Shown here piece by piece: positions 28,336-35,278 of a DNA stretch of 64,000 nucleotides (positions are counted from its first letter, which is position 1; each line of letters begins with the position of its first letter). The notes below the pieces were generated by a model that made no database searches, was not told the origin of the DNA, and saw only the letters and a program-made list of their open reading frames with translations. Position numbers and translations under genes: made by a program. The DNA is from a virus, in IMG/VR virus record IMGVR_UViG_3300020192_000010, positions 30,892-94,891 of that record; one strand, given 5' to 3'.

Positions 28336-29898
28336 TCAAGGCAGGATCACTTCATGTGTATGGCCCAAAGCTTCCTGAACTATGCCATCCACGACGCTGT
28401 GCGAGTGGCCCTGTGCCATCCCTGTGATTTGGTTAACATCTTCTATTCCAAACGTATCCTCATTGATAACAATTACGTGACGATGTGGAAGAATACTTGG
28501 CGCCTGAGCCAATGTTGTAAAAATCTTTGAAGGAAGCAGCTCAGTATTACGGAAAGATCTGATCTGATAAGCCGGGTCTGTCTTGCGAATTCTCTGAACC
28601 CTAAACTTCTGACCACCCATTAGACTTTGAAGCAATCTATTTCTAGTTACGCTCAATACTTCATAGCGAAATTCTTCATTGCCATCTTGGTCAAATCTGA
28701 TGATGATGTCTCTGTTTTTTATTGTCGGTACCGTTAGTGTCCATACATCAAAAATGGCCTCAGATTCAAATCCAGTCTCTGTCGATTTAACTGCGTCCTC
28801 TGCTGGAGAAAACTTCACGAAAATTCTACTATCAGAACGACGTGGATTGAAATACTGTTGCCATCCAACAACAAACCCGGTTCCAAAACACTTAGTGCAT
28901 CGATCATCCGGACTTTCGTTTGAAGGCAAGAAACACTTGCAACGATAACCTGTACGCTGCTTAGTCAAAAGCACAACCGGCTCACCATCTATGTTGAGCA
29001 GCATCTCTTGACGTTGATTATTTTGCTCTTGGACACTCATTCCACGAAGAGTTTGACCTACTCCGTTGTATCCATCAGCACAATATTGTTCTCCACCTAT
29101 GTAACTACCAACGCATTCTCCATTTAGAAGTTGAACCGGGTCGGTTCGATGCCATCCTGCATAGTCGTAAGGTTGAAATCCGACGTTGTACTGATCGCTT
29201 GAGGTCAAATCTACTGTAAGTATATCTTTAACAACTTGTTTGTATCCGTCTGTGACGGTGTACGGATAATGATCGATATCGATTCGACACTGGGCGTGAT
29301 ATACGCGCGGGTTACGCTCTTCTTCACCGATGAAGAACGTCAATGTCGGGCTCCATGTCAGCTCGCCATTGTATCCGTCCGTATTATGGATCGTGGCGGT
29401 GGTACCGTTGTAACCGCGCTCAGCTAAAGTTAATGAATTTCCAGTTACAGAACCGTATCGGATCAACTCTGTACCAGCCAGCACAACTCCAAATGCTGGG
29501 AAGTCTGTCCCGTCAATGATAGGGATTGTAGTTTGTACTTCGTCAATATCTGATGATAGTATGGTGGTTGGCAGAAGGAGAAGATCATCTTGGTACGGCA
29601 CTAAAGCAGATGTGTCTAGCACATTTTCAATATACTCAACGGCACGCACTGCGAAATAATAAACGGTACCTGGCGTAAATCCAGTGATGGTTGCCTGGTT
29701 GGTATATGTAAGGACTACAAACTTAGGGCCTTCAGAAAAGATCGTTCGCTCTGTTTCGGAAAAATATATGTGGTAAGCTATTTTGTTTGTTCTGGTTGTC
29801 GGAAATGCTGTAGCCCAACGCACAGTTATACCGTCACCATCGTTTAAAGCGATCGTTTCGGTAATGCCTGCTATGTTTGGATTAAGATAATATGACAT
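28336..29898 (-). CDS. FnIII-containing structural protein with Cys4 module and HxH end
   Basis: 520 residues. Residues 13-95 look like a fibronectin type III domain (ITVRWATAFP, YHIYFS, ITGFTPGTVYYFAVRAVEY). Residues 110-172 form a small beta module (TTIPIIDGTDFPAFG, ELIRYGS, ERGYNGTTA) seen in phage structural proteins. Cys320, Cys322, Cys334 and Cys337 with CFGTG resemble a DnaJ-like zinc module. The C-terminus has HRH, HSH and HTH, reminiscent of the metal-binding HxH motifs in the T4 gp37 tip. Probably a virion adhesin or neck appendage; the exact role is unknown. Confidence 0.7.
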   Translation of the reverse strand: MSYYLNPNIAGITETIALNDGDGITVRWATAFPTTRTNKIAYHIYFSETERTIFSEGPKFVVLTYTNQATITGFTPGTVYYFAVRAVEYIENVLDTSALVPYQDDLLLLPTTILSSDIDEVQTTIPIIDGTDFPAFGVVLAGTELIRYGSVTGNSLTLAERGYNGTTATIHNTDGYNGELTWSPTLTFFIGEEERNPRVYHAQCRIDIDHYPYTVTDGYKQVVKDILTVDLTSSDQYNVGFQPYDYAGWHRTDPVQLLNGECVGSYIGGEQYCADGYNGVGQTLRGMSVQEQNNQRQEMLLNIDGEPVVLLTKQRTGYRCKCFLPSNESPDDRCTKCFGTGFVVGWQQYFNPRRSDSRIFVKFSPAEDAVKSTETGFESEAIFDVWTLTVPTIKNRDIIIRFDQDGNEEFRYEVLSVTRNRLLQSLMGGQKFRVQRIRKTDPAYQIRSFRNTELLPSKIFTTLAQAPSILPHRHVIVINEDTFGIEDVNQITGMAQGHSHSVVDGIVQEALGHTHEVILP

Positions 29899-29910
29899 CG
29901 GTACCTTCGA

Positions 29911-30417
29911 TCAAACTTTTTTCTTTAGTTCGTTAGCTTTCTCCTGCTTTTCTTTTCCTTCGAGCCCGTGATAATCAAGCATTCCGTCTACGTATTCGTT
30001 AGCTTCACCTTTTCCATATTGATCTGCAAGCCACTCTACCTGGTTCTGAAACCCTTCAACTTCAAATGGGTTATCGAGGTAATCGCCATCATCTGCGCCT
30101 TGCGTAGGCTCGGTGCCGGTAGTTTGCTGAAGCCAATGCGTAATCTCGTGAATACCGTAACCGAAGTCTTTAAAGAAGTCCCCGTCACATAGAAGTTTGT
30201 AATTAAAATAGATAATCCCATGGTCTGTCTTAGCCGAAACATCTAAATCAGAAAAACTAATAGGAATGTAGTCTATCTCCTCGATATCCACTCCATATTC
30301 ATTAAAAATGCTTTGCATTTGCTTGTTCTTTTTAAGGTAAACCCTCAAATTTGTAATAAGCGTCAGCAAAAGCTTAGGAGAAAACCCTCTAACTTCTTCT
30401 AAAGTATATTTCTTCAC
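29911..30417 (-). CDS. Zincin-like putative metalloprotein (HExxH)
   Basis: 168 residues. H90-E91-I-T-H94 is preceded by a GYGI strand and followed by an EVEGFQNQVEWLAD helix whose Glu118 or Glu121 could be the third zinc ligand. This matches a minimal zincin fold. The product is acidic with a Lys-rich end and no signal peptide. Whether it cleaves virion or host proteins is unknown; a structural zinc protein is possible. The start is a GTG with GGAG seven bases upstream. Confidence 0.6.
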   Translation of the reverse strand: MKKYTLEEVRGFSPKLLLTLITNLRVYLKKNKQMQSIFNEYGVDIEEIDYIPISFSDLDVSAKTDHGIIYFNYKLLCDGDFFKDFGYGIHEITHWLQQTTGTEPTQGADDGDYLDNPFEVEGFQNQVEWLADQYGKGEANEYVDGMLDYHGLEGKEKQEKANELKKKV

Positions 30418-30475
30418 CTAACAGTCTCCTTCATTCTATTATATAGCGCTTTAGTGAGGGAAAGCTCAAATAAGG

Positions 30476-31375
30476 TTAGAAGAAGCGGCGGGCTCTCAGG
30501 TGGCGAAGGCGTTGCACGTTAGGGTTGGTCGTAGTGATCGTCATCGTGCCCAAACCCTTAGGAGCTGGGCGCATAGAGTTCTTAATGTACTTTAAATTCT
30601 CGTTATACGACGAAAGAGCTGACGAATACTGTGTCATCAGCATTTCCGATACCGTTGGTGGAACGAACGAGATGCCATTGTCAGTAATATTGAACTCTCG
30701 ACCTCGTTCAATCAGAGCCTGACTGGATAGAGCGTAAAGAGTAGCTCCTTGAACCAACATATTGATGAACTGGTCTATAATGGCAGTGTCTTCGTAAGTA
30801 AAATTAGTGAAATATGGAATTTCATTAAAATTACTCAACGACATAGCGCAAAACGTAACCAATAGATCTGTAGTAAAAATATCACAATCGATGTAAGTAA
30901 CGTTTCCGTTAGCGTCAATCTTCTTTGCCTTACCGCTGCTCTTCAAACGAGCGCGAAGGCCTTTGATAACCTTATCGATGTTGAATATAGCATTCTGGCT
31001 GTAGTTGAACCCGACATCGTCGCCCAAGTGGTAATAACCATCCGTATTGATGGCTGGCATTTGAGTATTATCAACAATGAATTGAAAATTGGCTTCAATG
31101 CTGGTACCCTGAAGTGTTCCGGTCCACTTGTCGATATAAACACCTACTGGTCCGCCGATACCTACTGCGTAATCGAAACCATATCGGCCCTCTTCGACTC
31201 GATAAATACCGGCAGACGTAGGGCCGAACGACACGAGCCCGCTAGGCAAGATTATACTGATAGTGGGATAGGCATCCAAATCTATTGGAGTGCCGGTTCC
31301 ATCTTTAAATAGTGCGCGTAACTGTACAGTGTCGGTAACTTGTACTAGCTCAGAGCGTTGACGGATTTGTGACAT
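30476..31375 (-). CDS. Virion structural protein with Ig-like N-terminal domain
   Basis: 299 residues. Residues 8-105 form a beta-sandwich-like domain (VQLRALFKDGTGTPIDLDAY, TSAGIYRVEEGRYGFDYAVG, TGTLQGTSIEANFQFIVD) resembling the whole of the next upstream gene. The rest is mostly helical, with a C-terminal stretch (KYIKNSMRPAPKGLGTM, LRHLRARRFF) of a type I associate with phage neck or head-completion proteins. That association is from memory and unverified. Location between fibre and head genes fits a connector or appendage-anchor role. Confidence 0.6.
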   Translation of the reverse strand: MSQIRQRSELVQVTDTVQLRALFKDGTGTPIDLDAYPTISIILPSGLVSFGPTSAGIYRVEEGRYGFDYAVGIGGPVGVYIDKWTGTLQGTSIEANFQFIVDNTQMPAINTDGYYHLGDDVGFNYSQNAIFNIDKVIKGLRARLKSSGKAKKIDANGNVTYIDCDIFTTDLLVTFCAMSLSNFNEIPYFTNFTYEDTAIIDQFINMLVQGATLYALSSQALIERGREFNITDNGISFVPPTVSEMLMTQYSSALSSYNENLKYIKNSMRPAPKGLGTMTITTTNPNVQRLRHLRARRFF

Positions 31376-31399
31376 AGAAGGCCCCTTGGGGTTTCCCCA

Positions 31400-31738
31400 T
31401 TAGCCGGGCGATACACTAAAATTCGCAAACGGCGCGTTAACATTTAGTTCGACGACTTCATTTTTAACAGTAGCATCCGGTTCTGTATACTCTACTATTA
31501 CCACGTAACTGCCTACGGCGGAGGCTCCGGATGGCAATTGAAATTTATACTGATAGACGCCTGTGGAAACAACAGTCATGTCCTGTGGAAACCCGGCTGC
31601 TGACGCTAGGCTTGGCATTACGACCTTGGTGATAGAAGGAACGTCATAACCATCGGTAAGAATTCCCGTAGAGGGCTCAAAAACCGAGATGGTTATCGTT
31701 GCTATTTGACCTGGGCTATAATGTAATATTGTGTGCAT
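31400..31738 (-). CDS. Small Ig-like structural protein
   Basis: 112 residues from the ATG at 31738; the frame extends 11 codons further upstream to 31771, but that part looks non-coding and would run into the divergent gene. The pattern (GQIATITISVFEPSTGILTD, then STGVYQYKFQLPSGASAVGS, EYTEPDATVKNEVVELNV) is an Ig or macroglobulin-like beta-sandwich. It resembles residues 8-105 of the following 299-residue protein, so one may derive from the other. AGGTTGA precedes the chosen ATG. Role: virion decoration or appendage, inferred. Confidence 0.6.
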   Translation of the reverse strand: MHTILHYSPGQIATITISVFEPSTGILTDGYDVPSITKVVMPSLASAAGFPQDMTVVSTGVYQYKFQLPSGASAVGSYVVIVEYTEPDATVKNEVVELNVNAPFANFSVSPG

Positions 31739-31790
31739 GCTCAACCTGTGAATATATTCAAATAAGCACATAGTACGGCATTAAAGTTGT
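31739..31790. promoter_or_regulatory. Divergent intergenic region
   Basis: Only 52 bases separate the minus-strand Ig-like gene from the start of the plus-strand island, so promoters for both directions should overlap here or lie inside the genes. The stretch is AT-rich with AATATATTC near the middle, but no convincing -35/-10 pair can be named. Confidence 0.35.
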
Positions 31791-32186
31791 ATGACTAGCA
31801 AGAATAAAGAATTGTGGATAACCAATCTATCTAAAGTAGACGTCAGCCTGGCTGATCTAAACGTTACGATACGTTCTTTTGCATCTGTCAATCTATTAGA
31901 CTCAAGACATTATAGCATTACCGAAACACAAGCAAATGCATCGATCAAATCTGGATCTATCTATAAGAAACGCGACAAAATCAGAGTAAGGGTTGCTGCG
32001 CCACCTCCGGCTCCAGCTATAACTATTTTACAACAAGAAACGTCTCTGCCTTCCAGGGCACGTTCCGGTATACCAAAACTTGTTCCATTGTATGAAGAAT
32101 ACAATGTCTCAGACGAACAGTACGCAGAAGAATTAGCTGAAACGGCTGAGCAGGACAGAAAACCACGTCATTCAAGAAATCAATGA
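31791..32186 (+). CDS. Conserved-looking small phage protein, function unknown
   Basis: 131 residues. The N-terminal 65 residues form a compact beta pattern (ELWITNLSKVDVSLADLNVT, then FASVNLLDSRHYSITETQ and a basic KKRDKIRVRV strand). A Pro-rich linker and an acidic-then-basic tail follow (YAEELAETAEQDRKPRHSRN). Small proteins of this type occur in phage structural regions, but I cannot name a function. It is the first of three plus-strand genes. No good ribosome-binding site precedes the ATG at 31791. Confidence 0.65.
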   Translation: MTSKNKELWITNLSKVDVSLADLNVTIRSFASVNLLDSRHYSITETQANASIKSGSIYKKRDKIRVRVAAPPPAPAITILQQETSLPSRARSGIPKLVPLYEEYNVSDEQYAEELAETAEQDRKPRHSRNQ

Positions 32187-32192
32187 GGCCAC

Positions 32193-32399
32193 ATGGGACA
32201 GAAAAAATCAACAATCATCAATACCCCTCAAGTAGCCTTCTACCCAATGACAAATACTGTCATTTCTTATGACGAAGAAGACGGGGACGTTACGGAAGAA
32301 AAATTCGATAGAATGCGGAAGATATTGAAGGAATACGAAGAGCTTAACAAATTATATGACCTTTGTATTAAGCGTATCCAGAGTCGCAACGAGAAATAA
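32193..32399 (+). CDS. Small acidic protein, function unknown
   Basis: 68 residues. A short beta-like N-terminus (TPQVAFYPMTNTVISYDEED) is followed by a charged helix (KFDRMRKILKEYEELNKLYD) likely to form a coiled coil. It follows the previous gene by six bases and has GAGG before its ATG, so it is co-transcribed. The charged helix may pair with the coiled coil of the next gene. No family recognised. Confidence 0.65.
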   Translation: MGQKKSTIINTPQVAFYPMTNTVISYDEEDGDVTEEKFDRMRKILKEYEELNKLYDLCIKRIQSRNEK

Positions 32400-32411
32400 T
32401 CGAGGAAAGCC

Positions 32412-32852
32412 ATGCCAGCAGAACTACCACCAAAGCGCGGGACTACATTGACGCCAACTAAACGAGTGTCTCAGACTAATGAAGCTGATTTATCCAATCA
32501 GGACATTGGTCTACTTACCGTTCAGGATTTGAACAACATTCTTGAAGTAAATCAGAAGGCACTCACTATCTACCTCGAAGTAGAACGTCAAAATGAACAC
32601 GTCCTTGAAGTTCTTCAAGAAGAAGCCGATAAGCTTGATCGACTTGAAGTTATCGAAGACGAAGTTAAAGACGTGCGCCGTGACATCGCAACATTCAAAA
32701 AGTCGGTTGATGAAGTTGGAGATACTGCTAAAGAGATTAAGAAAAAGCTAGAAGACATAGATAAAAATATGTTTCGTCTAGTACTTATCCTCGGCAGCGC
32801 TGGCATCGGTACGATCATTACGATTATCCAGGCGTTCCTTACTCACAAATAA
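32412..32852 (+). CDS. Tail-anchored coiled-coil membrane protein, XhlA-like
   Basis: 146 residues. A disordered N-terminus (about 1-35) precedes a long charged coiled coil (about 40-118, with EEADKLDRLEVIEDEVKDVR and repeated heptads). One C-terminal transmembrane helix follows (FRLVLILGSAGIGTIITIIQ, about 121-143) with a short HK tail. This architecture matches XhlA-type hemolysin/holin-partner proteins. A lysis or envelope role for this plus-strand cluster is therefore plausible but not shown. GAGG lies seven bases before the ATG. Confidence 0.65.
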   Translation: MPAELPPKRGTTLTPTKRVSQTNEADLSNQDIGLLTVQDLNNILEVNQKALTIYLEVERQNEHVLEVLQEEADKLDRLEVIEDEVKDVRRDIATFKKSVDEVGDTAKEIKKKLEDIDKNMFRLVLILGSAGIGTIITIIQAFLTHK

Positions 32853-32975
32853 CTTACCTTCACGACGTGCCGCTTTGCGGCGGCGCTTCTCGTGTGTTTC
32901 CCACGTAGTCCAGCAACACGGACAGCCGCAACGCTGCCATTTGATGTCTCGTCTGGTCATTCCGTATGGACGCAT
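32778..32975 (-). CDS. Small basic Cys-containing protein (tentative)
   Basis: 65 residues, following the cold-shock gene by twelve bases with AAAGG nine bases upstream. A Cys cluster (CGCPCC) near residue 18 is followed by a strongly basic stretch (KRRRKAARREGK), as in small nucleic-acid-binding phage proteins. The last 25 codons overlap the 3' end of the plus-strand membrane protein tail-to-tail, which lowers confidence. Without it, 32853-32987 would be empty. Confidence 0.45.
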   Translation of the reverse strand: MRPYGMTRRDIKWQRCGCPCCWTTWETHEKRRRKAARREGKLFVSKERLDNRNDRTDASAAEDKY

Positions 32976-32987
32976 TGAGCGAAGCCT

Positions 32988-33212
32988 TTACTGAAGTACT
33001 TGTACGTCGGTAGCTTTAGGTTGCCCTTTGTTATTTGTTCCGAGCGTGAACGAGACCTTATGGTCTTTCTTCAGGGTCTTGAATCCCTGAACCGTTATAT
33101 CGGAAAAATGAACAAACAGGTCTGGCAACTCGTCATCACGCTTGATGAATCCGTAGCCTTTTTTGCTGTCAAACCACACCACTACACCCTGTAAACGTTT
33201 CTCTTGTGACAT
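32988..33212 (-). CDS. Cold-shock domain protein (CspA family)
   Basis: 74 residues, the standard length of the family. The RNA-binding motifs are intact: KGYGFI (about 18-23) as RNP1 and LFVHFSDI (about 32-39) as RNP2, with V-V-W-F-D at the start. It binds single-stranded RNA or DNA and could act as an RNA chaperone during late expression or target host RNA structure. It lies in a small group of non-structural genes (HNH, unknown 87-residue protein) set within virion genes, consistent with acquisition as a cargo gene. Confidence 0.92.
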   Translation of the reverse strand: MSQEKRLQGVVVWFDSKKGYGFIKRDDELPDLFVHFSDITVQGFKTLKKDHKVSFTLGTNNKGQPKATDVQVLQ

Positions 33213-33214
33213 AC

Positions 33215-33478
33215 CTAAACTACTTTCTTTCCATCAATTTCAAGCGTACCTTCAGCTCCGAGTAACTTATGAATCTCCAACGCACCGAAAACTGCTATTT
33301 GTTTGCGTTCTTGCTCGTTTGTACAACGAAGCAATAACATATCTGTTCTAGCAAAAATTTGCCGTAGTTCATTTTCGAAACCCCAATACTTAGCTACGTT
33401 AATTAGTCTGTTGCGAGTCTCTTCTTCGGTATAAACTTTTGGCCCAGGTTTGTTTAGGGACTTACCTATCTTCTTCAT
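33215..33478 (-). CDS. Small basic protein, function unknown
   Basis: 87 residues from the ATG at 33478; a TTG one codon upstream is less likely. Lys-rich N-terminus (KKIGKSLNKPGPKVYTEEE), then helices with one Cys in LLLRCTNEQERKQI. No family recognised. No Shine-Dalgarno is present; the octamer TGATATAT lies eight bases upstream. The cold-shock gene follows after two bases. Confidence 0.65.
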   Translation of the reverse strand: MKKIGKSLNKPGPKVYTEEETRNRLINVAKYWGFENELRQIFARTDMLLLRCTNEQERKQIAVFGALEIHKLLGAEGTLEIDGKKVV

Positions 33479-33501
33479 CAATTTCTATATATCACAAGCA
33501 G

Positions 33502-33810
33502 TTACGCAATTTTAAACGACTTACCTGAAAATTCTACGTATGGTTTGTCAATTCCAGGAACGTTAGCATTACCATCTACTGAATAGATAAGCGTTCGTCC
33601 GTTGGGCGGATTAGTTGATGGATAAACTCCAATTATTTTAATCTTTCCACTATGAACCTTGGCGTGACAATTACTACAAAGAATGGCTAGATTGAACGGA
33701 TGGTTGGTACTTGTAACTATCGTTCTTTCTATTATGTGATGCAAATGCAGTGCAGCCGAGTCAGTCTCGCAGCAAGATTCGATTTCACATTTATCTTTAA
33801 CGAGCTTCAT
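33502..33810 (-). CDS. HNH endonuclease, small
   Basis: 102 residues. C8 and C13/C14, then H24-H25-I-I-E as the catalytic His pair, NLAILCSNCHAKVH with Asn40, C45-x2-C48 and H53. This is a compact HNH fold with a structural zinc. The C-terminal 45 residues are beta-like. It may be a homing enzyme or act in DNA processing; in HK97-type phages small HNH proteins assist terminase, but no terminase is nearby. It lacks a Shine-Dalgarno and has CGATATAT eight bases upstream of the ATG. Confidence 0.8.
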   Translation of the reverse strand: MKLVKDKCEIESCCETDSAALHLHHIIERTIVTSTNHPFNLAILCSNCHAKVHSGKIKIIGVYPSTNPPNGRTLIYSVDGNANVPGIDKPYVEFSGKSFKIA

Positions 33811-33827
33811 GCAGTAGCATATATCGC

Positions 33828-34151
33828 TTATTTACAGCCGTAAGCCTCTACACGAATAGTAACTGGTCCAGCAGAACCGGTTTTAACTCTAAACCAAATG
33901 GCAGAGCCGGGGCGGTCCTCAAAACTAAGTGCCGCACTTGCTTTTGTTGGCTGCAACTCACCGTGAACGGTATTTCCATTGAAGGAATACTCTATGATTT
34001 GAGATGTTGTGGTTCCTTCATTTTGAAGGGTTAAAAACCGCGCCTGAAAGGCCCACTGTACGTCAGACCCTACCGGAAATACGCTGTTGCTAATGGCTAC
34101 TTTTGAAAAGAAATTAAAGTCTTTTCCAATTACACGTTTAATTACGCTCAT
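33828..34151 (-). CDS. Small beta-rich structural protein
   Basis: 107 residues from the ATG at 34151, which has AGGAG five bases upstream; the TTG one codon earlier is too close to that site. The pattern of strands (VQWAFQARFLTLQNEG, SQIIEYSFNG, then AIWFRVKTGSAGPVTIRVEA) suggests a beta-sandwich, as in small virion decoration or fibre-tip proteins. It follows a similarly beta-rich 179-residue gene. No family recognised. Confidence 0.65.
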   Translation of the reverse strand: MSVIKRVIGKDFNFFSKVAISNSVFPVGSDVQWAFQARFLTLQNEGTTTSQIIEYSFNGNTVHGELQPTKASAALSFEDRPGSAIWFRVKTGSAGPVTIRVEAYGCK

Positions 34152-34183
34152 CAAAACTCCTAAAACGATACAACATTATGCAA

Positions 34184-34723
34184 TCATAATGAATTGACAA
34201 ACACTAACAGTAATTGTTTAGCTTGTTCTGGAGTTAGTCCGGCGTTTGATAAAGCTTCTCCAACACTTCCAGATGTAAGGTGTGTTGCTAATGGCTCATC
34301 CCAAATGGCCGCAGCAATACTTCCCACGTCAACACCAACAAGCGTCGCGCTAGAGGAGGCTGATGTTACTACCTGAGTAAATGCAGTTGAGTAGATGGGG
34401 GAGATATTTGTTGCGACAGCATCTACCGCTACTATATTACCGCCGCTTACTGTGCACTGAACGTAAGTAGGGCCAGGACGTGCTTCAAAAGCCAGAACGG
34501 CGTTCTGAAGTGTTAAGGTGATTCCTACCTGAACGCCTCCACCAAGGTTCTCTTTGCCAGCCGCGCTCGCAAGAAATTTATAAACCATATTTTGAGGGTC
34601 ATCTTCTGCCTCGCGGCACGTATCAAGAAGATCCTGAATAGTTATCTCCGCAGATGGAGATAAAACTGTTATAATTCGTGGTGACGAAAACCAGTCAACT
34701 ATAACATCAGACCTGGCTACCAT
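34184..34723 (-). CDS. Virion structural protein, function unknown
   Basis: 179 residues. Begins VARSDVIVDWFSSPRIITVL, followed by an acidic helix (TIQDLLDTCREAEDD) and a beta region (GVQVGITLTLQNAVLAFEAR, QCTVSGGNIVAVDA). The C-terminus is helical and ends TPEQAKQLLLVFVNSL. I associate such sequences with phage neck or tail-adhesin operons but cannot name a function. It overlaps the upstream coiled-coil gene by 17 bases and has GGAG before its ATG. Confidence 0.65.
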   Translation of the reverse strand: MVARSDVIVDWFSSPRIITVLSPSAEITIQDLLDTCREAEDDPQNMVYKFLASAAGKENLGGGVQVGITLTLQNAVLAFEARPGPTYVQCTVSGGNIVAVDAVATNISPIYSTAFTQVVTSASSSATLVGVDVGSIAAAIWDEPLATHLTSGSVGEALSNAGLTPEQAKQLLLVFVNSL

Positions 34724-35081
34724 TTTTCTTCTCCAAAAACATAATCATATTTTCTTCATAATCCATTGACTCTTGCTCTGCGATAATAGCAGCTTTTAAA
34801 AGCATAACGGTTTGTGATCGTTTCTCGCGAGTTGATTTTAATTTTGGAATATCTTCTAAAATTAATACCTTGTCAGTTTCGTCTAATTTAGATAAACCTA
34901 AATCATGTTGACGTAATTTAGTTTCAAGAACCGCCTGCACCGTTTCTTCTTGTTGGGTAGCCTCTCGCTCACCTTTTATAGATGCTTCAAATAATAAAAT
35001 ATTTTCCTTGCGCTTATCTTGCAATTTGATAAGCGATATAAGATCATATTTTAGAGCTTCTCTTTCTAATTGTTTGCTCAT
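34707..35081 (-). CDS. Coiled-coil protein, function unknown
   Basis: 124 residues, almost wholly charged helix (KYDLISLIKLQDKRKENILL, LSKLDETDKVLILEDIPKLK), with two halves of similar pattern (LLFEASIKGEREATQQEE and LLKAAIIAEQESMDYEEN), suggesting an internal duplication. Probably a two-stranded coiled coil in the virion or an assembly factor. It shares one base with the stop of the upstream gene. Confidence 0.6.
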   Translation of the reverse strand: MSKQLEREALKYDLISLIKLQDKRKENILLFEASIKGEREATQQEETVQAVLETKLRQHDLGLSKLDETDKVLILEDIPKLKSTREKRSQTVMLLKAAIIAEQESMDYEENMIMFLEKKNGSQV

Positions 35082-35263
35082 TATTGTTTTTTCTCTTTAT
35101 CCAGTTCTATTAACTTAACAACTGGATCGGCTTCAGAACTAACTATATAAAGCAATTTAGTTCGTGTATCTGAAAGCTTAAATGGAGTTTCAATTGGGCT
35201 ACCTTCTTTTTTAGTATCCGCATCATTATATTTAACTGGTTTAACTGGTTTATTTTCACTCAT
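35081..35263 (-). CDS. Short Lys-rich protein, function unknown
   Basis: 60 residues, with a Lys/Pro-rich N-terminus (SENKPVKPVKYNDADTKKE) and an amphipathic helix at the end (VVKLIELDKEKKQ). It lies 15 bases after the 809-residue protein and abuts the coiled-coil gene, so it belongs to that operon. No family recognised. Confidence 0.55.
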   Translation of the reverse strand: MSENKPVKPVKYNDADTKKEGSPIETPFKLSDTRTKLLYIVSSEADPVVKLIELDKEKKQ

Positions 35264-35278
35264 ATGTTACTCCAGATA

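Noticed and set aside
31382-31398. Nested CCCC/GGGG inverted repeats before the 299-residue gene as terminator
   Set aside because: Short overlapping stems with no U-tract; more likely incidental, overlapping the start region.
32870-32887. GCCGC-TTT-GCGGC hairpin as terminator of the plus-strand island
   Set aside because: Five-pair stem without a following U-tract on either strand.
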